Counted from the stretch's first letter, positions 7,001 through 15,936 are shown. The stretch: DNA of 64,000 nt from an uncultured Bermanella sp. (GCA_913058575.1 CAJXRF010000017.1:1-64000); one strand, 5' to 3'. The notes: generated from the letters alone by a model not told the origin. Program-made: numbers and translations.

Positions 7001-8131
7001 TTATGGTTTACCTCCTAATTGCTCTAAAAATTCTAAACGCTCTTGTGAATCCGAGTTGATGTAGCCTTCATTTATATAGTCGCTGAAAGGGAAGCCATTA
7101 ACAGAAAAAGTCTGCTGCTTCACCTCTCCATATTGCGTGGTGTAATCTGGGTTAGACGGCATACGGGTTAAACTTAGGTCTCTTAACTCATAGGGGCCAG
7201 CATGATCCATAAGTTTTAATGCACTTATATGAGCCTTTAATTCAATAAAGTCATTTTCAAAGGTTAAGTTCTTTTGTTCGCTTAAATGAACTAACGCTTG
7301 ATTATTTTCAGGGTTATATAAGTTTGCGCTAACAAGGTGATAGCCTGTGTTTTGAGTATTAATGAATACCGGAATATGCAAGTAGGCTTGATTAACAAAA
7401 GCTTGTTCCACATGATCTATTTCGGCGACGACATCTTCATAGCGAATAGGGGTGCCTATTTCATAAGATTGTTGGTCGATAGTGAAGTTAGCCACGATAC
7501 GAATAGAGTCTGAAGAGGTTATGTGAGGCGATACTGCAGGTGCAAATTCAATTTCGAACTGCTCCTGGATCTTAGTTGATTGGCTGACTTTAGCCTCGGC
7601 GATACTTTGTCCATTTGAAATTAATCGGGCTGAAACTTTAATGCTTGTATTTGGGTCAAGATGACTCACAGTTGCGCTTGCATGAATACTCTCATGTGAA
7701 AAATATTGATGCTTTGATGATATTAGTGAAATGACTGGGCTATTTGGATCCTTAATATTAGTGCTTCTGTTAGAAGGCGTGCTTTTATTTGGGGTGTATT
7801 TGTCGAGTTCATGAACATTGCGAATAGGTTTAGAGTTTTCTGGGTACTTTATATCTTCTGAAAAAGATTTGGATATTTGAATTAGGCGAGCTTTGGCTTC
7901 TTTTTCATAAAACGGATTTTCAACACTCATATCACTATTGAAATTGTTTAATAATGAGTTGTTGGCTGGGTTAGCTTGAGTGGTAACCTTAATAGAGTGT
8001 GTTTTATCTTTAAATAATTCAGAGTGACTAGATGCATTAATAACTTCAGGGTTGTCAGCTGAAACCAGATAAAATCCAATGCCCATCACTATGCTGATGG
8101 GGATTGTTTTTATAAGAAATGTATTGCGCAT
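7001..8131 (-). CDS. Membrane-anchored or exported protein, DUF4785-like C-terminus
   Basis: 376 residues. An N-terminal hydrophobic segment (about 6-25, 'IKTIPISIVMGIGFYLV') acts as signal or anchor. Then come a polar linker and two beta-rich regions: about 135-225, Ig-like in pattern ('SHESIHASATVSH', 'IKVSARLISNGQSI'), and about 230-340 ending 'GPYELRDLSLTRMP', which recalls the C-terminal domain of DUF4785 proteins. I do not recognise a catalytic motif. It precedes the lipase-like gene on the same strand, so the two may work together at the cell surface. A LifO-type lipase chaperone was considered, but those are helical, unlike this protein. Confidence 0.5.
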   Translation of the reverse strand: MRNTFLIKTIPISIVMGIGFYLVSADNPEVINASSHSELFKDKTHSIKVTTQANPANNSLLNNFNSDMSVENPFYEKEAKARLIQISKSFSEDIKYPENSKPIRNVHELDKYTPNKSTPSNRSTNIKDPNSPVISLISSKHQYFSHESIHASATVSHLDPNTSIKVSARLISNGQSIAEAKVSQSTKIQEQFEIEFAPAVSPHITSSDSIRIVANFTIDQQSYEIGTPIRYEDVVAEIDHVEQAFVNQAYLHIPVFINTQNTGYHLVSANLYNPENNQALVHLSEQKNLTFENDFIELKAHISALKLMDHAGPYELRDLSLTRMPSNPDYTTQYGEVKQQTFSVNGFPFSDYINEGYINSDSQERLEFLEQLGGKP

Positions 8132-8447
8132 TTTATTGGGCCTTTATTTTTATCGCCTTAAAAACACAACGGAATATAAACCTTGCTGTACAGTGTCACT
8201 TGTATGAAATGATGAATGTTTGTTTATATTTTTGAAAATGAGTGGTGCATATAAGTTAAATATTAAAACAATGAGTAGTTTGATACACAAACATACAATT
8301 TAAACTCTATGACTATTTAAGGCTCACTATTTAGAGTGACTGGCACGCTTGGTAGAGTGAATGTCTTTTCATGTCTAACTAAATACCTCGAAGTTAGAAT
8401 GGCAGATTGTTAATATGCGCCAACAAAATAATGTTAGTGGTGTGAAT
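8132..8447. other. Intergenic region between divergent genes
   Basis: AT-rich. It must hold the promoters of the DUF4785-like gene (minus) and the nitroreductase gene (plus). I found only weak short inverted repeats (for example TCACT/AGTGA around 8323-8339) and no clear promoter or RNA. Confidence 0.4.
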
Positions 8448-9167
8448 ATGGAATTTGAAGAATTAGTAAAAACTCGCCGCAGTATTCGTGGTTATAAAAA
8501 AGACCCTGTACCGTTAACTGTTTTACAAGAAATTGTTGAGATTGCTAAAGGCGCACCTTCTTCAATGAACACGCAGCCATGGCACATGCACATTATTACA
8601 GGTGAGCCTTTGGAGCGAATTCGTAAAGGCAATACTGAAAATATGATTGCCGGTGTTGCTCCTAAGCGGGACTTTCCCATGAAGGAGTCTTATGAAGGTG
8701 TGCACCGTCAACGCCAAGTGGATGTTGCTATTCAATTATTCTCAGCCATGGGCATTGAGCGTGACGACAAGGCTCGTCGCACAGATTGGGTAATGCGTGG
8801 CTTTAGACAATTTGATGCACCTGTGTCGATTGTATTAACCTATGATAAATATTTAGAGCCTGCTGCCATTAGTCAATTCGATTTAGGTGCGGTGTCTTAT
8901 GGTATTTGTTTAGCGGCCTGGGAGCGTGGATTGGGTACCGTTATCAATGGACAGGGTATCATGCAGTCGGACGTGGTACGTGAACATGCAAATATTCCAG
9001 ATGATCAAAATATTATGATTTGCATCGCCATGGGTTATCCTAATGACGATTTTTCAGCCAATGACGTAAAATCTGTGCGAGCCAATAATGAGGACTTTGT
9101 ACACTTTGTGGGCTTTGAAGAGTCGCCTAGTAAACCGCTAACAAAACCAAAAAAAGAAATAGCCTAA
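8448..9167 (+). CDS. Nitroreductase-family FMN oxidoreductase
   Basis: 239 residues from the ATG at 8448. An upstream ATG at 8415 would add 11 residues that do not belong to the family, and neither has a strong ribosome site. It has the NfsB/FRase-like fold: 'ELVKTRRSIRGYKKDPVP' (FMN phosphate contacts), 'IAKGAPSSMNTQPWHMHII' and the C-terminal 'SYGICLAAWERGLGTVINGQG'. Family members reduce nitroaromatics, quinones or enones with NAD(P)H. It sits upstream of the convergent HxlR-type regulator, and HxlR proteins often control redox or electrophile-responsive enzymes, so this could be one of its targets. The physiological substrate is not inferable. Confidence 0.88.
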   Translation: MEFEELVKTRRSIRGYKKDPVPLTVLQEIVEIAKGAPSSMNTQPWHMHIITGEPLERIRKGNTENMIAGVAPKRDFPMKESYEGVHRQRQVDVAIQLFSAMGIERDDKARRTDWVMRGFRQFDAPVSIVLTYDKYLEPAAISQFDLGAVSYGICLAAWERGLGTVINGQGIMQSDVVREHANIPDDQNIMICIAMGYPNDDFSANDVKSVRANNEDFVHFVGFEESPSKPLTKPKKEIA

Positions 9168-9238
9168 CTTTTTTGTCTATATTTTTAATATAAGAAATAG
9201 GTTTTTTTACTTTTCTAATCGTATATTTTATTCACGAT

Positions 9239-10168
9239 TTACTTATTAAAGGCCACATCTCGTGGCCAGGGTTTATGATGGCAGCCATTGCATAGCACCT
9301 CTACCTGCAGCGCATGCCCACATTGCTTGTGAATGAGTCTTTCATGAGTGTCTGATTTTGGAAGGTAATCGATTACCCATTGCCTCATAGTCATCACCAG
9401 TGGGAAAAGAGATTTTCCTTTTTTGGTAAGTTGGTATTCACTGCGTGGAGGATTTTCTTGATATTCGCTGCGTTGTAAAATGTTGACATCAACCAGCATA
9501 TTAAGACGCATGGTTAAAATATTAGAAGCAATTTTTAAACTTTTTAAAAATTCATCGTAACGTTTGACGCCAAGAAAAGCAGATATCAGCAAAAGCAACG
9601 TCCAACGATCCCCAATTAAATCACTTACCGTGGCCAAAGATAAATCTTCCCGACCGTTTTTAATGGCACTGCGAACTCGACGTTTAGAGAATGAATTAAT
9701 TTCTCCTATTTGTTCTTCAAGTTCATTTTTAATGTCGGGCCATTGAACATCGTTAGCATTTAAGATTTGCTGACAATATTTGCAAACTGCTGTGGGCGTT
9801 AAAGTGTGCTGGCAGCTATTGTGAAATAAAGAAATAGGCAATACCTCACCAGCATGGTCACTCCATTCCAATTCCCACTGCCAGGCTAATAACGAAGAGG
9901 AAAATAATCCAAGGCCTTTTTCAGTTAATTTATATTCAAATCGATTGCCTGTGGTGGAATAACAGCGCTTATATAAAACATCGGCTTCCAAAAGAGCGCC
10001 TAAACGACGGGTCAGGGTGGTGCGACTGGCGCCAGTGTGAAGACGCAATTCCTCAAATCGGCTGCGCCCTAAAAAAATATCTCGCAGAATGAGCAGAACC
10101 CAGCGATCACCAATGACATCAAGCCCAGCTGCCATTTGATTGTTAATGATTAATTGTGTGTTGGTCAT
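9239..10168 (-). CDS. Double-domain HxlR-type transcriptional regulator
   Basis: 309 residues containing two HxlR winged-helix domains in tandem, at about residues 15-100 and 183-268. Each starts with the family signature ('VIGDRWVLLILRDIFLG' and 'LIGDRWTLLLLISAFLG'), and the wing ends with 'LTEKG' or 'LTKKG'. After each domain comes a C-x-H-(7)-C-x-x-C cluster (C119/H121/C129/C132 and C283/H285/C293/C296), which looks like a small metal-binding knuckle. Typical HxlR proteins are about 110 residues and dimerise, so this chain could be a built-in pseudo-dimer. It is divergent from the carotenoid oxygenase-thiolase genes, with an inverted repeat immediately upstream of its start (10172-10208), so it probably regulates that island and itself. 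Confidence 0.88.
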   Translation of the reverse strand: MTNTQLIINNQMAAGLDVIGDRWVLLILRDIFLGRSRFEELRLHTGASRTTLTRRLGALLEADVLYKRCYSTTGNRFEYKLTEKGLGLFSSSLLAWQWELEWSDHAGEVLPISLFHNSCQHTLTPTAVCKYCQQILNANDVQWPDIKNELEEQIGEINSFSKRRVRSAIKNGREDLSLATVSDLIGDRWTLLLLISAFLGVKRYDEFLKSLKIASNILTMRLNMLVDVNILQRSEYQENPPRSEYQLTKKGKSLFPLVMTMRQWVIDYLPKSDTHERLIHKQCGHALQVEVLCNGCHHKPWPRDVAFNK

Positions 10169-10171
10169 GGC

Positions 10172-10208
10172 TCGATATTACCCATATTCCTAAATTTGTA
10201 TATATCGA
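10172..10208. promoter_or_regulatory. Inverted repeat upstream of the HxlR-type gene
   Basis: TCGATAT (10172-10178) and ATATCGA (10202-10208), 23 bp apart, lie 4-40 bp upstream of the regulator start. The same half-sites recur before the serine hydrolase gene at 15780-15794. Candidate operator. The rest of the divergent region (to 10402) is AT-rich without a clear promoter. Confidence 0.4.
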
Positions 10209-10402
10209 ATTATCTTTTCGGCGCTTTCCTTATCCTAAATATTATATTTAAGTTTCATAATAAAAGTTACTTTTAGCCATATATTGCCAATTTATACGTT
10301 AAATAATGACACCTATATAAAAATTCATTAATAATTGAGCTGGTTAGTCTCATAGTGCAAGTTACTATGTTGTGCAAATTTCACAAAAGCAAGGACTTAA
10401 AC

Positions 10403-11869
10403 ATGGCCAGTATTTTGGAAAAAAAGCTCATCAGCACCCTAAAACCTAATGGACACCCATATCTAAATGGTCCTTGGACCCCTAATGTAGAAGAGCACAC
10501 AGCCACAGACATGGAGGTCATAGGGAAAATACCCACCGACATTGATGGTGTTTACATTCGCAATACAGAAAATCCAATTTTAGAACCCATTGGTCATTAT
10601 CATCCGTTTGATGGGGACGGCATGATACACAGCATTTCTTTTCGAGAAGGGGTTGCGCAATATCGAAATCGGTTTGTTCGTACAAAAGGCTTTGAGGCTG
10701 AACAGTTAGCCGGTGAAGCATTGTGGACCGGCATTGCAAATAATCCGGCCCTTTCCAAACGGCCAGGCTGGGGGGCTCAGGGTTATGTAAAAGATTCCTC
10801 CAGCACAGATGTGGTGGTACACGCTGGAAAAATACTCTCGACCTTTTGGCAGTGTGGTGATGGTTATCGTTTAGACCCATACACACTTGAACAACACGGT
10901 GCTGAAAGTTGGACCCCTTTAGGAGGCATATCCGCACACCCTAAGGTGGACGAAAATAGCGGAGAGTTATTGTTTTTTAATTATTCAAAATACCCTCCTT
11001 ATCAGCACTACGGAGTGGTAGACAAAAATAATAAATTAATTCATTACACACCCGTGCCTTTACCCGGTCCACGATTGCCCCATGATATGGCTTTTACTGA
11101 AAATTATTCGATCTTGGTGGATCTACCGCTTTTTTGGGATCCTGAATTATTAAAAGTAAATAAACATCATGCCTGTTTCTACGAAAATACCCCCACCCGT
11201 TTTGCCATCATTCCTCGCTACGGAAACCAACAAGACATTCAATGGTTTGAGGCTGCTCCCACTTATGTGTTGCATTGGATGAACGCCTATGAAGAAGGAG
11301 ATGAAATTATTTTAGAAGGCTATTTTCAAGATAACCCCACGCCAGAGCCGTTGGCTGGTATGCCGCGAGCTGTGGGTCAATTAATGGCAAATATCGATCA
11401 GCACTCTTTTCAATCTAAATTACACCGCTGGCGTTTCAATTTAAAAACAGGGCAGGTTATTGAAGAGCACCTTGACCCAAGAGTGTTGGAGTTTGGAAGC
11501 TTTAATCAGCAATACGCTGGGCGAAAAACCCGTTACCTATACAGCACCTACAGTAAACCAGGTTGGTTTTTATTTTCAGGGTTAGTGAAGCACGACTTTG
11601 AAAGTGGTGAATCTTGGCAGCTTGATTTTGGCGAAGAGCGTTACGGAAGTGAAGCCCCATTTGCCCCAAGAGTGAATTCCAAAGATGAAGATGATGGCTA
11701 TATCGTCAGTTTTATTACCGATATGAAAGCGGATCGTTCGGAATGCATTTTAGTCGACGCCAAAGATATTGAAGCCGGACCCGTGTGTCGCATCATTTTG
11801 CCCCATCGAATTTGCAGTGGCACCCATGCTACATGGGCTGATGGTCCAACTATTCGCAAGCATCAATAA
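10403..11869 (+). CDS. Carotenoid oxygenase family dioxygenase (RPE65/lignostilbene type)
   Basis: 488 residues from the ATG at 10403, chosen because AAGGA lies 7 nt upstream; GTG at 10355 is less likely. Seven-bladed beta-propeller non-haem Fe(II) enzymes of this family cleave carbon-carbon double bonds of carotenoids, stilbenes or related phenylpropenoids. The four expected iron-ligand histidines are visible: H179 ('ISAHPKVD'), H227 ('LPHDMAFTENY'), H291 ('VLHWMNAYEEGD') and H475 ('GTHATWADG'). 'IRNTENPI' and 'YHPFDGDGMIH' near the N-terminus are also typical. No signal peptide, so cytoplasmic. It leads two thiolase genes (26-bp gap to the first), implying that the cleavage product is degraded through acyl-CoA intermediates. 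Substrate unknown. Confidence 0.9.
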   Translation: MASILEKKLISTLKPNGHPYLNGPWTPNVEEHTATDMEVIGKIPTDIDGVYIRNTENPILEPIGHYHPFDGDGMIHSISFREGVAQYRNRFVRTKGFEAEQLAGEALWTGIANNPALSKRPGWGAQGYVKDSSSTDVVVHAGKILSTFWQCGDGYRLDPYTLEQHGAESWTPLGGISAHPKVDENSGELLFFNYSKYPPYQHYGVVDKNNKLIHYTPVPLPGPRLPHDMAFTENYSILVDLPLFWDPELLKVNKHHACFYENTPTRFAIIPRYGNQQDIQWFEAAPTYVLHWMNAYEEGDEIILEGYFQDNPTPEPLAGMPRAVGQLMANIDQHSFQSKLHRWRFNLKTGQVIEEHLDPRVLEFGSFNQQYAGRKTRYLYSTYSKPGWFLFSGLVKHDFESGESWQLDFGEERYGSEAPFAPRVNSKDEDDGYIVSFITDMKADRSECILVDAKDIEAGPVCRIILPHRICSGTHATWADGPTIRKHQ

Positions 11870-11895
11870 ACGCTGTTTAATTTGAGGGGAATATT

Positions 11896-13131
11896 ATGAA
11901 TCAACAGCGAGTTTATATTCTTGGTGGTCATCAATCGGATTTTTCACGGAACTGGGCACGAGAAGAACATTCATTATTTGACATGTTTGCTGACACTGTC
12001 AAAAAAGGCATGACAGCTTGCCGCTTAGACCCCACTGAAATTGACGTGGGTCATGTGGGAAATTTTGTGGGGGATTTATTTACTGGCCAAGCTCATTTAG
12101 GTGGTTTTTTTGGTCATGTGGATCCTGCTTTAGCTTACTTACCCGCCACCCGCCATGAAGCGGCTTGTGCGTCGGGGTCCATGGCGATCTTAGCGGCCAT
12201 GGCCGATATTGAATCGGGCCGTTACGATTTAGCGTGTGTGCTGGGCGTTGAAATGATGCGCAATGTAAGCGGTGAACAAGCTGCCCAAAATTTGCGCCCT
12301 GCTGCTTGGAGCGACAAAGAATGGTGCGATACGCCTTATGTGTGGCCTTGTGCTTTTGATGATTTAATACATCAGTATCAAAACAAATATGGAATAAACA
12401 TGGAGCACTTACGTTCCATCTCAAAAAAGAATTTTAAAAATGCTCAATGCAATCCCAATGCGCAATCTCGAAAGTGGCAATTTAACGTGGACAGTTTTAC
12501 CAATAACGATACTGAAAACCCAGTGATAAGTGGACAAATTCGTCGTCAAGATTGTGGTCAGATTACCGATGGTGCGGCCGTACTATTTTTAGCCGGTGAA
12601 AAACGCGCGCAAGCTTACGCACGTAAAAGGCGCATGAAATTAAAAGATATTCCTTATATAAAGGGCTGGGGACACATTAATGCCCCTATGCTGCTAAAAG
12701 AAAAACTCGTGTTAAGTGAAGGACAGGACTATATATTTCCTCATATTCATAAATTATTTGAACAAACTTTACAGCGTGCCAATATGGAAAACTTACAAAA
12801 CATTAATGGCCTTGAAGTACATGATTGTTTTAACATAACCGAATACATGATTCTTGATCATTCTGGCTTACGCCCCCCTGGAGAAATTTGGCAAGCCATT
12901 GAAGAAGGGCACACCCAAGCAGGTGGTATGTTACCGGTGAACATGAGTGGGGGCTTAATTGGCTTGGGGCATCCGGTAGGCGCCACTGGCATACGCATGG
13001 CGCTGGACTGTTATAAACAAGTGACGTATAAGGCTGGCGATTATCAAATTGGTGGTGCCCGCAATATGATGACATTTAATTTAGGGGGCAGTGCCACCAC
13101 CTGTGCCAGTTTAATTATTGGCCGAGAATGA
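11896..13131 (+). CDS. Thiolase-family acetyl-CoA acetyltransferase (SCP2-thiolase-like)
   Basis: 411 residues preceded by a good ribosome site (GAGGGG). Thiolase fold with the nucleophile in 'HEAACASGSMAI' (Cys91), 'GLEVHDCFNITEYM' replacing the usual NEAF box, and 'GGLIGLGHPVGATG' with His359. The HDCF variant places it with the SCP2-thiolase-like/lipid-transfer thiolases rather than FadA. Those members often cleave side-chain or branched 3-ketoacyl-CoAs, as in sterol and terpenoid degradation, but some have lost thiolytic activity. It sits between the dioxygenase and a second, classical thiolase in the same direction. Biochemical role inferred from context. Confidence 0.85.
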   Translation: MNQQRVYILGGHQSDFSRNWAREEHSLFDMFADTVKKGMTACRLDPTEIDVGHVGNFVGDLFTGQAHLGGFFGHVDPALAYLPATRHEAACASGSMAILAAMADIESGRYDLACVLGVEMMRNVSGEQAAQNLRPAAWSDKEWCDTPYVWPCAFDDLIHQYQNKYGINMEHLRSISKKNFKNAQCNPNAQSRKWQFNVDSFTNNDTENPVISGQIRRQDCGQITDGAAVLFLAGEKRAQAYARKRRMKLKDIPYIKGWGHINAPMLLKEKLVLSEGQDYIFPHIHKLFEQTLQRANMENLQNINGLEVHDCFNITEYMILDHSGLRPPGEIWQAIEEGHTQAGGMLPVNMSGGLIGLGHPVGATGIRMALDCYKQVTYKAGDYQIGGARNMMTFNLGGSATTCASLIIGRE

Positions 13132-13189
13132 TGGAGCTAAAGAATAGTAATTTAAAAAGCCAATTTAAAATAATAATAAAAGTAAAATT

Positions 13190-14422
13190 ATGAACACCCA
13201 AATAAATGAAGTGTATATCGTAGATGCCGTGCGCATACCAAGAGCAAAGGTGCGTATTAAGGATGAGGGGCAGCGCAGTGAAAGCGCTTATTCAGGATTA
13301 AAACCCATTGAATTACTCGAGCCACTCTTTCATGCATTGGCTGAGCGAAATCAGCTGGACAGTCGTGAAGTGGAAGACGTTTTATTAGGGTGCGCCACAC
13401 AAACCCAAGAACAAGGGGCTAACCTTGCCAAAATTGCTGCCCTTTACGCAGGTTGGTCAGATCAGGTATCTGGGGTTACTTTAAATCGATTTTGTTGTTC
13501 TGGATTGGATGCTGTGAATATAGCCGCCTCTAAAATAATGGCGGGCATGGAGTCGTTAGTGGTGGCCGGAGGGGTTGAGCAATTAAGTTGTGTGCCCATG
13601 TTTGCCGATAATGGCCCGTGGTATTCAGATAAAAAGGTCATGAAACAAACTCGCTTTTTGCACATGGGTTTGGCGGCAGACTTAATCAGTCATCAACAAA
13701 ATTATTCTAGAGCTTCTCTTGATGAGTTGTCGGTACGTTCACACCAAAAAGCGTTAAATGCGCAAGAAAAAGGCTACTTTAATAAGTCGCTGATTCCAGT
13801 GGTCGATAGTAAAGGGGAAATCCGTCTTAGTGTCGATGACAGTGTTCGTGAAGATATATCCATGGAAACACTTAGTAGCCTTTCACCTCGTTTTAGTGCA
13901 TTTGTGGGCATGGGGCAAGCGGTGGTGGAGCAAGTGTACCCAGCTGATGAATTGGTAGCGCAACACAGCAGTGCTAACTCTCCAGCGTTAGTGGATGGAG
14001 CCAGTTTGGTATTATTGGCCAGTAAAGAAAAATGCCAAGCATTAAATTTAACCCCAAGAGCGAAAGTGACTCATTTTGCCAATGCCAGTGACGAACCGGT
14101 TAAAATGTTAACAGGCCATGTTCGTGCCATGGAAAAAATGTTAAAGGCCACGCAGTTATCGGTTGATGATATTGATTTGTGGGAAGTGAATGAATCTTTT
14201 GCCGCCAGCGTGCTTAATTTTCAGCAGCACTTTTGTATTGATGATAATAAATTAAATGTAAATGGTAGTGCCATTGCTTTAGGGCATCCTTTAGGTGCCA
14301 CTGGTGGGAATTTAATCGGTATGTTACTGGATGAGCTTGAACGTCAAAACTTAACCCGTGGTGTGGTGGCCATTTGTGGTGGCGCCGGTGTTGGTGTGGT
14401 GACCATGATAGAGCGAATATAG
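13190..14422 (+). CDS. Acetyl-CoA C-acyltransferase (classical thiolase)
   Basis: 410 residues. All classical thiolase motifs are present: 'LNRFCCSGLDAV' (nucleophile Cys102), 'VNESFAAS', 'GSAIALGHPLGATG' (His366) and 'ICGGAGVG' (Cys396). It would cleave a 3-ketoacyl-CoA to acetyl-CoA plus a shortened acyl-CoA. The start ATG at 13190 has a weak ribosome site, so translation may depend partly on the upstream gene 58 bp away. It is the last gene of the dioxygenase-thiolase-thiolase set, closed by a strong terminator. Having two different thiolases argues for degradation of a specialised substrate rather than ordinary fatty acids; no fadB-like partner is present here. Confidence 0.9.
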   Translation: MNTQINEVYIVDAVRIPRAKVRIKDEGQRSESAYSGLKPIELLEPLFHALAERNQLDSREVEDVLLGCATQTQEQGANLAKIAALYAGWSDQVSGVTLNRFCCSGLDAVNIAASKIMAGMESLVVAGGVEQLSCVPMFADNGPWYSDKKVMKQTRFLHMGLAADLISHQQNYSRASLDELSVRSHQKALNAQEKGYFNKSLIPVVDSKGEIRLSVDDSVREDISMETLSSLSPRFSAFVGMGQAVVEQVYPADELVAQHSSANSPALVDGASLVLLASKEKCQALNLTPRAKVTHFANASDEPVKMLTGHVRAMEKMLKATQLSVDDIDLWEVNESFAASVLNFQQHFCIDDNKLNVNGSAIALGHPLGATGGNLIGMLLDELERQNLTRGVVAICGGAGVGVVTMIERI

Positions 14423-14441
14423 ATTTCCCAACACTCTATTT

Positions 14442-14485
14442 ATAAATAAGGGCCTACTGGCCCTTATTTATTGTCTTTATTTTTT
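14442..14485 (+). terminator. Terminator after the thiolase genes
   Basis: A perfect 13-bp stem (14442-14454 / 14459-14471) with a 4-nt loop TACT and GGGCC core is followed by a T-rich run to 14485. It separates these genes from the convergent serine hydrolase. Confidence 0.85.
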
Positions 14486-14536
14486 ACATTTTTTTGTTAG
14501 GGTAGTTGAACATTTTTAACATTAAAAATTCTAATG

Positions 14537-15745
14537 TTATAAAGAATTGGCAATGGCTCTAAAGGCTTCGGTGGTCTCTAGGGCTGATTCAAAATTATTT
14601 TTCATAAAATCAATGTTGGCAGAATTTTTAACAATCACCACATTGCTTTTTTTATTCACGTAAATAAATTGATCATACACACCAAGGGCCATGAATTCTT
14701 CATCGGCATTAACCGGCAACCACCACTGATAGCCATAACCTAAATCCATCTTGGCACTGTTACGTTTACCGGGTGTTAAATGTGGTGCATCAGGCGTCAC
14801 TGAAGCTTTCACCCAACTGGCAGGAATCACTTGTTCACCAGCCCACTTCCCATCGTCTAAGTACAGTTTTCCAAAGCGTGCAAAATCGCGCGTTAATAAA
14901 TTCAAACCCCCTAATACCATGGGCTCGCCAGTTGAATCCGTTATGTAAATGGCGTCTTCTTCTGTGCCTAATTTAGACCATAGTTTTTCATTAAAATAAT
15001 CACCAATTGAGCGGCCTGTGGCGTTGCGCAATACCATGCCTAATACATGGGTATCAATGCTTACGTAATGCAAGAAAGTACCTTGTTCTCTTTCGTTTAC
15101 TAATGATGCAGCAAAGTCATCAAAGGACCCACCCAATGCCATCAAACGGCCAAAGCGATTAATGTCTGAATTAAAATTTTGGTAGTCTTCGTTAAAGGCC
15201 ACGCCACTGGACATTTGCAATACATTTTTAATGCTCACGCCGTCGTAGCCAGTGCCTTTTAACTGGGGTACATATTCAGTGACCGCTTGCTCTAGATTTC
15301 TAATTTTCCCCTCAGATACCGCCACGCCAAAAATAGCCGATAAAAATGATTTGGCCATGGACCAAGAAATTCGGCGGTCAAACTCACCGGTGCCTTGAAA
15401 ATAATCCTCATAGGTAATGTCGTTACCTTTTAATACTAAAAGGGCCGTTGTGCTACTGCGGGTTAAAAAATCTTGCAGAGACTTTTGTTGGCCTTTGTAA
15501 AGATAATGTTCAGGCAGTGATTGTAAATCATGTTCAAACTGGTGTGGTGTACCTGATTTTTTAATGGTCAGTGTGGGGACTATGTTTTTCATATTGGAAA
15601 AGTTTTCAACAATTTTTCCTTCATCAAACAAGGTAATAGTTCGGTAAAGCTGTTGGCTTTCTTGCCAGTTAAGAGAGGCGACGATCAAAACGATGGCGCC
15701 CAGCCCAAGAATACCGAGGCTTAAGAATTTTAAGAGTTGACGCAT
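14537..15745 (-). CDS. Beta-lactamase-fold serine hydrolase (class C/6-aminohexanoate-dimer hydrolase type)
   Basis: 402 residues. An N-terminal hydrophobic segment (about 8-25) is a signal peptide or membrane anchor, so the enzyme faces the periplasm. The catalytic S-x-x-K is 'SWSMAKSF' (Ser129, Lys132). 'VLQMSSGVAFNEDY' and 'MDLGYGYQWW' are typical of the esterase/amidase branch of this fold rather than antibiotic-hydrolysing AmpC enzymes. Likely reaction is hydrolysis of an ester or amide. It is separated from the upstream DUF1329 gene by a terminator, so it has its own promoter; an inverted repeat at 15780-15794 lies 35 bp upstream of its start. It may release the compound used by the neighbouring catabolic genes (inference). 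Confidence 0.85.
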   Translation of the reverse strand: MRQLLKFLSLGILGLGAIVLIVASLNWQESQQLYRTITLFDEGKIVENFSNMKNIVPTLTIKKSGTPHQFEHDLQSLPEHYLYKGQQKSLQDFLTRSSTTALLVLKGNDITYEDYFQGTGEFDRRISWSMAKSFLSAIFGVAVSEGKIRNLEQAVTEYVPQLKGTGYDGVSIKNVLQMSSGVAFNEDYQNFNSDINRFGRLMALGGSFDDFAASLVNEREQGTFLHYVSIDTHVLGMVLRNATGRSIGDYFNEKLWSKLGTEEDAIYITDSTGEPMVLGGLNLLTRDFARFGKLYLDDGKWAGEQVIPASWVKASVTPDAPHLTPGKRNSAKMDLGYGYQWWLPVNADEEFMALGVYDQFIYVNKKSNVVIVKNSANIDFMKNNFESALETTEAFRAIANSL

Positions 15746-15779
15746 TGTTATTTTCCTAATGAATTTTTATTAGCGTTTC

Positions 15780-15794
15780 TCGATAGTATATCGA
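15780..15794. promoter_or_regulatory. Palindrome TCGATA-GTA-TATCGA upstream of the serine hydrolase
   Basis: Six-base arms, three-base spacer, 35 bp from the start codon on the minus strand. The flanks (CTCGATA and TATATCGA) match the pair at 10171-10208 upstream of the HxlR-type gene, suggesting a shared operator. Confidence 0.4.
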
Positions 15795-15909
15795 TTGATC
15801 TATAAATAAAAGAGGTGTGTATTTCAAGGAGTGTGTTATATGGACAATTTGAATAAGGGAAGGTCATTAAACCAGCTGGCTAATTTATTGTATTTACAAT
15901 ATCAGGAGG

Positions 15910-15936
15910 AAAAAGGCGAGGCCAAAAAGGCCCCGC
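15910..15936 (-). terminator. Terminator after the DUF1302-DUF1329 pair
   Basis: On the minus strand GCGGGGCC pairs with GGCCTCGC (one G-T wobble; 15916-15923 with 15929-15936), with a T5 loop, followed by CTTTTT. It is placed 43 bp after the DUF1329 stop codon. Confidence 0.85.

Noticed and set aside
7001-8131. Lipase-specific foldase (LifO) next to the lipase
   Set aside because: The protein is beta-rich and Ig-like, lacks the helical foldase pattern, and the lipase is not of the LipA/LifO type.
10518-10937. 139-codon minus-strand frame inside the dioxygenase gene
   Set aside because: Antisense shadow of a gene with all four iron-ligand histidines; Cys/His-rich low-quality translation.
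14518-14538. AACATTA/TAATGTT hairpin at the serine hydrolase stop
   Set aside because: Stem is AT-only and followed by A's rather than T's on the relevant strand; the nearby GC-rich hairpin at 14442-14471 is the better terminator.
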